Positions 1 through 4,920 of a stretch of DNA of 5,427 nt are shown one piece after another. The notes under the pieces were generated by a model. The model was given only the letters and a program-made list of their open reading frames with translations. It was not told the DNA's origin and did no database searches. The DNA lies in assembly GCA_947475645.1 (NCBI GenBank), contig CANJNU010000085.1, forward strand, positions 1 to 5,427. The letters are read 5' to 3'. Each line of letters starts with the position of its first letter. The first letter of the stretch is position 1. The translations under genes were made by a program, and so were the position numbers. The DNA is from Bacteriovoracaceae bacterium. Its GTDB lineage: Bacteria > Bdellovibrionota > UBA1018.

Positions 1-264
1 CGTATTTCAGTGCCTGCGATGACTGAAGACCGACGCAAAGAGCTTGCGAAGCAAGTGAAGAAGATGGGCGAGGAAAGCAAGATTGCTATTCGAACTCATC
101 GTCGCGACGCAAACGAAGAAGTAAAAAAGCAGGAAAAGGCGAAAGTCTTGTCCGAGGACGACTCAAAGAAGGCGATGGATCTCGTTCAAAAAAAGACAGA
201 CGAGAAGGTTGCTGAGGTCGATAAGGTTGTGACTGCGAAAGAAAAAGAAATTCTGACGATGTAG
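1..264 (+). CDS. frr: Ribosome recycling factor, C-terminal part (5' end outside window)
   Basis: This is the last 87 codons of ribosome recycling factor, which with EF-G splits the post-termination 70S ribosome so its subunits can be reused. It acts in the cytoplasm. The frame is open from base 1, so the gene is cut by the window edge; the family is about 185 residues, so roughly half is missing. Recognition rests on the conserved run VPAMTEDRRKELAKQVKKMG, the later HRRDAN motif (in E. coli, RNVRRDAND), and a SEDD-x(7)-VQKKTD stretch near the end. These belong to the long three-helix-bundle domain, and the peptide is accordingly charged and helical. The GTG and ATG codons near base 10-19 are internal, not starts. 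The gene ends in two consecutive TAG codons (262-267), and uppS follows 12 nt later in the same reading frame. Identification is firm. Confidence 0.96.
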   Translation, partial: RISVPAMTEDRRKELAKQVKKMGEESKIAIRTHRRDANEEVKKQEKAKVLSEDDSKKAMDLVQKKTDEKVAEVDKVVTAKEKEILTM

Positions 265-276
265 TAGCAAAACTCA

Positions 277-1059
277 GTGAATATACCGAACCATGTCGCA
301 ATTATAATGGATGGAAATGGGCGCTGGGCACAGCGTCGGGGTTATCCACGTTATTTTGGGCACGTTCGCGGAACTTCACGGGTGAAGAACGTCGTTCGAG
401 AAGCGAGTCGACTGGGCGTGAAAGCCCTGACTCTTTACGCATTCTCGACAGAGAATTGGTCGCGTCCAGACGAAGAGCTTTCGGTGCTTTGGCGATTGCT
501 AAAGAAGTATTTGATTCGTGAAGTGGATGAACTCGCTCGCGAGAATGTGCGTTTGAATGTAATCGGTGAGGTCGAGCGACTCGATCCTGAAGTTCGAAAA
601 GTGCTTTTTGCTGCCATTGATCGATTGAAGAATAATACGGGACTGGAGCTTACGTTTGCCCTCTCTTATGGATCGAGGCGTGAGCTTACTTTGGCTGCTC
701 AGAGATTTGCTGAGGACTGCGTATCTGGAATTCGACATTCCGGAGAGTTAACTGAACGTTTGATGTCGCAGTACCTGTGGACCTCGATATTGGGCGAGCT
801 TTCGGAAGTTGACTTGGTGATTCGAACGAGCGGTGAGAAGCGAATTAGTAACTTTCTTTTATGGCAAGCCGCTTACGCTGAGTTTTACTTTACTGACCTT
901 TGCTGGCCAGACTTTGGGCCCGACGATTTAAAGCAGGCGGTGGAAGAGTATTCCACCCGTGAGCGACGGTTTGGTGGAGTTCGGTCCCCCGCCACTTCTT
1001 TGCCCCTTATTTTAAAGGCCGATGGCCATGGAAATACGAATGATGTCGACAGAGCTTGA
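277..1059 (+). CDS. uppS: Undecaprenyl diphosphate synthase (cis-prenyltransferase)
   Basis: UppS condenses eight isopentenyl diphosphates onto farnesyl diphosphate to give C55 undecaprenyl diphosphate, the precursor of the lipid carrier for peptidoglycan and surface glycans. It is cytosolic or membrane-peripheral. The 260-residue product opens with HVAIIMDGNGRWA (D12 and R16 equal the catalytic Asp26 and Arg30 of E. coli), followed by FGHVRG (H29), the AFSTENWSRP loop (57-64), and IRTSGEKRISNFLLW with R183, R189 and E202 in the places of Arg194, Arg200 and Glu213. The core closes with RERRFGG (228-234). A further 26 residues follow as a low-similarity tail whose last codons overlap cdsA. The start is GTG 277: the frame is blocked upstream by TAG at 265-267 and no other start lies between. 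No Shine-Dalgarno is visible, so translation may depend on coupling to frr. Confidence 0.96.
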   Translation: MNIPNHVAIIMDGNGRWAQRRGYPRYFGHVRGTSRVKNVVREASRLGVKALTLYAFSTENWSRPDEELSVLWRLLKKYLIREVDELARENVRLNVIGEVERLDPEVRKVLFAAIDRLKNNTGLELTFALSYGSRRELTLAAQRFAEDCVSGIRHSGELTERLMSQYLWTSILGELSEVDLVIRTSGEKRISNFLLWQAAYAEFYFTDLCWPDFGPDDLKQAVEEYSTRERRFGGVRSPATSLPLILKADGHGNTNDVDRA

Positions 1060-1864
1060 AAAGCGCGTGAAAACTGGAGTTTTGGGTGGCGGTGCACTTT
1101 TGTTGCTCCTTGTTTTTGGGGGTTGGTTCGGAATTTTTGTTCTGACCACTGTGATCTCGCTGGTAATGATTCATGAGTATTCGCTGATTGTTTTCCGGCT
1201 CGCTGACCATCAAGAGAAGCGTTACGCATTACTTTGCGCCGGCTGGTTTTCTTGTTTCTTTATGGTTGTAGCGCCGCGAGTTGAATTTGAGATTTTGCTG
1301 TTCTGCTTTATTGGGCTGTTTATCTATTTTCTCTTAACAGCAAAGCGCTATTTGGGTGACGAGCTGAAGGCGCATTTTGTTGAGTTGACCCTTTCGGTCT
1401 TTGGATTGGTTTATCTGAGCTACCTTCCCTCATTTTTGCCAAAACTTCATCAGTCGGCAAACGGTGTAGAGTGGACGATCGTGTTTCTTCTGATGGTATT
1501 TGGAGGCGATTCGGCCGCGTACTTTGGCGGATTGAAGTATGGCAAGACCAAGCTTTATCCCGAAATCAGCCCGAAGAAGACCATTGAAGGGGCGGCTGCT
1601 GGCATTGGCGCGGGTTATGTTGTAATCCTCTTGGCCAAATTAACGTTCTTCCGTGCTATGCCTTGGAGCGTCATTCTGTTAGCGCCGCTGTTGGTGGGCA
1701 CCTTGGCGCAGGTGGGCGACTTCTGCGAGAGTTTTCTGAAGAGAGCGTATCAGGTGAAGGATTCAGGGAATTTGTTGCCGGGGCACGGTGGTTTTATGGA
1801 CCGGTTCGATGGGGTAGTTTTCGGATTACCGGTCATGTATGCTTGTGTTCATCTGTTCGGGTAG
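1043..1864 (+). CDS. cdsA: Phosphatidate cytidylyltransferase (CDP-diacylglycerol synthase)
   Basis: CdsA makes CDP-diacylglycerol from phosphatidic acid and CTP, the branch point for membrane phospholipids, and is a polytopic inner-membrane enzyme. The 273-residue product is mostly hydrophobic helices. It carries the complete CDP-DAG synthase signature at residues 230-256 (bases 1730-1810): S-F-L-K-R-x4-K-D-S-G-x2-L-P-G-H-G-G-F-M-D-R-F-D, every position matching the family pattern. Upstream are the conserved GGDSAAYFGG (D156) and SPKKTIEG (176-183) motifs. The start is uncertain. In-frame ATGs lie at 1022, 1028, 1040 and 1043; 1043 gives MSTELEKRVKTG, which resembles the usual family N-terminus, with a weak GGAAA eight bases upstream. 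ATG 1028 has AAAGG nine bases upstream and is the main rival. The gene overlaps the uppS 3' end in another frame and ends in tandem TAG TAG (1862-1867). Function is firm; the start is only moderately so. Confidence 0.94.
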   Translation: MSTELEKRVKTGVLGGGALLLLLVFGGWFGIFVLTTVISLVMIHEYSLIVFRLADHQEKRYALLCAGWFSCFFMVVAPRVEFEILLFCFIGLFIYFLLTAKRYLGDELKAHFVELTLSVFGLVYLSYLPSFLPKLHQSANGVEWTIVFLLMVFGGDSAAYFGGLKYGKTKLYPEISPKKTIEGAAAGIGAGYVVILLAKLTFFRAMPWSVILLAPLLVGTLAQVGDFCESFLKRAYQVKDSGNLLPGHGGFMDRFDGVVFGLPVMYACVHLFG

Positions 1865-1885
1865 TAGTTTTTCCATAATCAGCTC

Positions 1886-1890
1886 GGAGG
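1886..1890 (+). promoter_or_regulatory. Strong Shine-Dalgarno of rseP (GGAGG)
   Basis: GGAGG lies in the 36-nt cdsA/rseP gap, 10 nt before the ATG at 1901. It is the clearest ribosome-binding site in the cluster. uppS and tsaB show none, and cdsA has only weak candidates, so rseP is the one gene here that looks set up for independent translation initiation. Confidence 0.8.
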
Positions 1891-1900
1891 CATTCTTACG

Positions 1901-3550
1901 ATGCTATCGGTGATCGGTTTTCTTATTATTTTGACCCCGTTGGTTGTGGTTCATGAATTCGGCCATTATTGGTTTGCCCGAATCTTCGGGGTAAGGGCTG
2001 AGACCTTCTCGGTGGGTTTTGGACCGCGGGTTTTCGGAAAGAAAATCGGCGAGACTGATTGGAGAATTTCTGCAATTCCCCTGGGTGGCTACGTGAAGCT
2101 TCTCGGTGAGGATCGTGAGGAAGGACTGAGTGAGGAAGAGCTGCTTCGCGCGGTTCATCGCGCGGCCCCCTGGAAGCGGTTCTTGATCTTTTTTGGTGGC
2201 CCGCTTTTTAATTTTCTCTTTGCGATTGTCATCTTCATGGCAATTCTTGCAATCGGCGAGAAGCAAGTGGCAAGCGTTGTTGGACGCGTAGTACCCGGAA
2301 GTCGCGCTGCGCAGGTCGGTTTTCTGAGTGGAGATCGAATTTTATCGATTGCCGGACAGCCTGTGAATCGCTTTGACGAGGTCACTTTATCTTTAAATCA
2401 AAGTCCAGGTAAGTTGATGGACTTTGAAGTGCAGCGCCGGGATTCGGGCAAGAAGGAAACGCTGAAGGTTATTTCTACCGAAGAGGTGGGGCTAACGATT
2501 TACGGCGAGCAAACTCGCGTAGGTGAATTGGAAGGGCTGATGCCTTTTCCTCGTTCAACAGAAACCGGAGTTTCCAATTCAGGCAGCTTGGCTGGTCAGG
2601 CGGGGATTGTAACGGGTGATCAGATTGCTACAATCGCGGGCGCGCGTGTAGAGAGCTGGGAGGCTCTTGAATTGGCCTACGGAAAAGTTGCGCCAGGTGC
2701 GAGCGTCACCGTGGGAGTAATTCCGGCAGCGTCATCGAAGAAGGCAGCTTCTTCGGCAGAGATGAAGACCTACTCACTGACCAAACCCCAGAAGTCATTG
2801 GGATTCATTGGGCAGGATCTTGGATTGTATTCTTCCGAGCTGTTCGTAGAGAGGGCCGTTGAGGATTCTCCTGCGCGTAAGGCGGGGCTTCAGCATGGCG
2901 ACCGGATAGTGACCGTGGCAGGGAAGGTCGTTCAAAGCTTTCCTCAGCTCAGGGAATTCATTCAGAAGACCACCGAAAAAGACGGAAAAGTCGAAGTGGT
3001 TTGGGAACGTGCGGGAAAGAATATCTCGGCTGTGTTGACTCCGACGGCAACCGTCGGCAAGGATCCGCTTTTGAACCGAATCGTAACGTACACGATTGGC
3101 GTGATGCCTAAGGTGACCTACGCGGAGCCAGAATATTTCATTCAGCAAACCTGGAACCCGTTTAAGCTGCTTTATCGTGGAACTGAGAGAATGATCACGC
3201 TTACGATTCGAAATTTCGTATCGATTGGAAAGATGCTCACGGGTGCTGTTTCGGCTAAGACCTTGGGCGGCCCGATTATGATTGGAAAAATCGCAGGCGA
3301 GTCGTTGTCACATGGTTTAATCGCAGTTCTCACGACGATGGGAATTCTTTCGATTGGGTTGGGTGTTTTAAATGTCTTGCCCGTGCCCGTTCTGGATGGT
3401 GGACACTTGGTACTTTTGTTGATCGAAGGGATTCGCGGTAAACCTCTCACCATGAAGCAGATGGAGATCATACAAATGGTGGGCTTGGGGCTTATTCTCA
3501 TGCTGATGGTGGTGGTCTTTAAGAACGATATTTCTCGGCTCTCTTCGTGA
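1901..3550 (+). CDS. rseP: RseP-type site-2 zinc metalloprotease with three apparent PDZ domains
   Basis: RseP is an inner-membrane intramembrane protease of the S2P family. In E. coli it makes the second cut in the anti-sigma factor RseA, releasing sigma-E, and clears signal-peptide remnants. In this 549-residue protein the first membrane segment contains HEFGH (H18, E19, H22; zinc site). Then come PLGGYVKLLGE (60-70), a second segment with GGPLFNF (99-105), a long soluble region, and a last pair of segments with the third zinc-site motif NVLPVPVLDGGHL (D499). The soluble region holds three PDZ-like units, each with an x-AG-[FLI]-x-x-GD-x-I-like core: about 123-200, 215-280 and 310-380. E. 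coli RseP has two and is about 450 residues, so this one is about 100 longer. A low-complexity Ala/Ser/Lys linker (about 275-286) separates units 2 and 3. ATG 1901 has a good GGAGG, and the stop overlaps the tsaB start. The anti-sigma substrate is not in the window. Confidence 0.96.
   Translation: MLSVIGFLIILTPLVVVHEFGHYWFARIFGVRAETFSVGFGPRVFGKKIGETDWRISAIPLGGYVKLLGEDREEGLSEEELLRAVHRAAPWKRFLIFFGGPLFNFLFAIVIFMAILAIGEKQVASVVGRVVPGSRAAQVGFLSGDRILSIAGQPVNRFDEVTLSLNQSPGKLMDFEVQRRDSGKKETLKVISTEEVGLTIYGEQTRVGELEGLMPFPRSTETGVSNSGSLAGQAGIVTGDQIATIAGARVESWEALELAYGKVAPGASVTVGVIPAASSKKAASSAEMKTYSLTKPQKSLGFIGQDLGLYSSELFVERAVEDSPARKAGLQHGDRIVTVAGKVVQSFPQLREFIQKTTEKDGKVEVVWERAGKNISAVLTPTATVGKDPLLNRIVTYTIGVMPKVTYAEPEYFIQQTWNPFKLLYRGTERMITLTIRNFVSIGKMLTGAVSAKTLGGPIMIGKIAGESLSHGLIAVLTTMGILSIGLGVLNVLPVPVLDGGHLVLLLIEGIRGKPLTMKQMEIIQMVGLGLILMLMVVVFKNDISRLSS
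2736..2755 (+). repeat. Perfect 8-bp inverted repeat inside rseP (PDZ2-PDZ3 linker)
   Basis: CGAAGAAG (2736-2743) and CTTCTTCG (2748-2755) are exact reverse complements separated by the 4-nt loop GCAG. They fall in codons for the low-complexity SKKAASS linker between the second and third PDZ-like units. No T-run follows, so it is not an intrinsic terminator. An mRNA hairpin is possible; a role is unproven, and the repetitive Lys/Ser codons could produce it by chance. Confidence 0.55.
3041..3057 (+). repeat. Perfect 7-bp GC-rich inverted repeat inside rseP (after PDZ3)
   Basis: CCGACGG (3041-3047) and CCGTCGG (3051-3057) are exact reverse complements around a CAA triloop. They encode PTATVG (from residue 381), just after the third PDZ-like unit. 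The stem is GC-rich, and no T-run follows, so termination is unlikely. Any effect on translation or mRNA stability is inference. Confidence 0.55.
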
Positions 3551-4425
3551 GCATTCTGCTGAAGTCGAAGAAGCGAAGGCTTCTGGCCTGGGACAGTTCG
3601 TCGAAGTCGGGAGTGGTGATCGCTCTTGAGTGGAGCCTTGGGTCGAAGTCGGGTTGGGCTGGTGTAAAAAAAGTGGGCGAGCTGGCTCTGAATGTCGATG
3701 CGGCTCATTCTGAGAAGTTGCTCTGGGGTGTTGATCAGGTTTTGACTGCAGCGAACTGGCGCCCTGACGAGGTAGATGTATTTGCGGTGGGCATCGGACC
3801 GGGGAGTTTTACAGGACTTCGGATTGGAATGACGACCGCCCGTACTCTGGCGCATACGCTGAAGAAGCCTTTGATTGGCGTTTCTAGCCTCGCAGCTTTG
3901 GCTCGTCCGGTTGCGGTTCAGCTGATCGAGTATAAGGGTGACGACCAGAAATTATTGCGCCCCTGGGTGATTGCAAGCACAGATGCCTGCAAAGGTGAGT
4001 TGTTTGCACTTTGGGGAAATGCGCGGACAGTTCGCGATTGTGTGGTCCTCGCTTCAGGCGATCGATCGGGTTTATGGAAGCGCGGAGCAGAAGAGCAGGT
4101 TCTCAGTCCGGGCTCGCTGATTCAGCACATGAGGAGAAAGCTTTCGAACTCAAAAATAGCTACGGGCTGGTGTGTGGTGGGTGAGGGGCGGCATCGATAT
4201 ACTGACGTTTGGGATCAGCTCCCTCAGGGGAAGCGAATTGAAAGCGCAGGTATCGAGTTCGATCAAGTTCAGGCGGATGCGTTGGGACAGCTCGCTTGGG
4301 AGGCCGATCAGGCAGGCTTAGCGGGAGATCCGCTGCAGTTATTACCCCGTTATCTAAGAGCATCCGATGCTGAGATTAAGCTCAAGGCTGGTTTGTTACA
4401 GCCTGGCCCTACTCGGGGTAATTAG
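3547..4425 (+). CDS. tsaB: tRNA t6A37 biosynthesis factor TsaB (YeaZ family)
   Basis: TsaB is the non-catalytic ASKHA-fold partner that binds TsaD and TsaE in the complex transferring threonylcarbamoyl to A37 of ANN-decoding tRNAs; it acts in the cytoplasm. Visible family marks are the N-terminal strand with LLAWDSSS (12-19), HSEKLL (54-59), the hallmark GIGPGSFTGLRIGMTTAR (82-99), and a C-terminal YLRASDAE (269-276). At 292 residues it is longer than E. coli TsaB (231): there are about nine extra basic residues before the first strand and a longer, poorly conserved region roughly from 120 to 240. GTG 3547 is the only usable start, since TAA at 3520-3522 closes the frame and no other ATG, GTG or TTG lies between. 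That GTG overlaps the rseP stop as GTGA, and no Shine-Dalgarno is seen, so translation is probably coupled to rseP. Its stop overlaps the convergent ydcZ-like gene. Confidence 0.93.
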   Translation: MSILLKSKKRRLLAWDSSSKSGVVIALEWSLGSKSGWAGVKKVGELALNVDAAHSEKLLWGVDQVLTAANWRPDEVDVFAVGIGPGSFTGLRIGMTTARTLAHTLKKPLIGVSSLAALARPVAVQLIEYKGDDQKLLRPWVIASTDACKGELFALWGNARTVRDCVVLASGDRSGLWKRGAEEQVLSPGSLIQHMRRKLSNSKIATGWCVVGEGRHRYTDVWDQLPQGKRIESAGIEFDQVQADALGQLAWEADQAGLAGDPLQLLPRYLRASDAEIKLKAGLLQPGPTRGN

Positions 4426-4919
4426 CCCTTAAGATTGACGATCAGTGCGGATAAGAACGAGAGGCCGGCGCCCACGAGCCGAATCGTATTTACGGGGCGT
4501 TTCTCAATCAGTAAATCCCAAAGTAGGCTTCCAATAATCTGCGAACCAATCAATACAATAAAGGTTTGCAGAGCTCCCACTTTTTGAATTGCGATAGGAA
4601 TTCCAGTAATAATCAAAAATCCGAAGAGTCCTGGAATGGCGTACCACCACGAGAATTGCTGAAACGCACCGGCTTGGTCCTTCATCAGATCTGACCATGT
4701 TTCTCCCATGATGACCGACAAGCGCGAATCGGCATTGCGCGAAAGTAACCACGCCAATGCGCTCAATGCAGCGACCACTAAAGAGTTCATTAGAAGGGCT
4801 GATCCGAGTCCCCAGTCTTTGGAGATGGAGCGGTTCAGGCCTGCTTGGAAGACGGTGGAAAGTCCGACAACAACGGGGACAACGAGTGACCAAATCATGA
4901 TTTTGCTATAGCCTTGCAT
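4422..4919 (-). CDS. Small DMT-superfamily membrane protein, YdcZ/DUF606 type
   Basis: This 165-residue integral membrane protein of the drug/metabolite transporter superfamily resembles the DMT_YdcZ (DUF606) family; the substrate is unknown. About five hydrophobic segments are seen, near residues 8-24, 40-59, 91-108, 114-134 and 146-163. Family-like features are QAGLNRSI directly after the first segment (25-32), WW before the third (91-92), a VGALQTFIVLIGSQIIGSLLWD stretch split over segment four (114-135), and a final VGAGLSFLSALIV segment. Family members are often about 140-150 residues. Three starts are possible: GTG 4934, ATG 4919 and ATG 4898. I chose 4919 because AAAGGTGG lies upstream at 4931-4938, although its spacing is somewhat long; 4898 would give a more typical family N-terminus. 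The stop codon (4424-4422) overlaps the tsaB stop. Such short DMT proteins may work as pairs, and the adjacent divergent gene is also DMT. Confidence 0.85.
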   Translation of the reverse strand: MQGYSKIMIWSLVVPVVVGLSTVFQAGLNRSISKDWGLGSALLMNSLVVAALSALAWLLSRNADSRLSVIMGETWSDLMKDQAGAFQQFSWWYAIPGLFGFLIITGIPIAIQKVGALQTFIVLIGSQIIGSLLWDLLIEKRPVNTIRLVGAGLSFLSALIVNLKG

Positions 4920-4920
4920 T

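Noticed and set aside
885..1229. Minus-strand open frames across the uppS/cdsA junction.
   Set aside because: They are antisense to two well-recognised genes, have no family features, and their composition (Ser, Arg, Gln and Pro rich) is that of shadow frames.
1843..1900. Possible promoter before rseP, with CATAAT at 1874-1879 as a -10.
   Set aside because: The only -35-like hexamer (TTGTGT) is about 25 nt upstream, too far for a normal sigma-70 spacer. The gap is short and the genes look co-transcribed.
3172..3855. A 227-codon minus-strand open frame opposite the rseP/tsaB junction.
   Set aside because: Despite its length it lies entirely opposite conserved codons of RseP (including the LDG motif) and TsaB (including GPGSFTG). 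It reads as low-complexity Pro/Ile/Ser sequence and has no recognisable domain.
4400..4435. Possible intrinsic terminator around CCC-TACTC-GGG and GGG-TAATTAG-CCC.
   Set aside because: The stems are only three GC pairs and no T-run follows on either strand.
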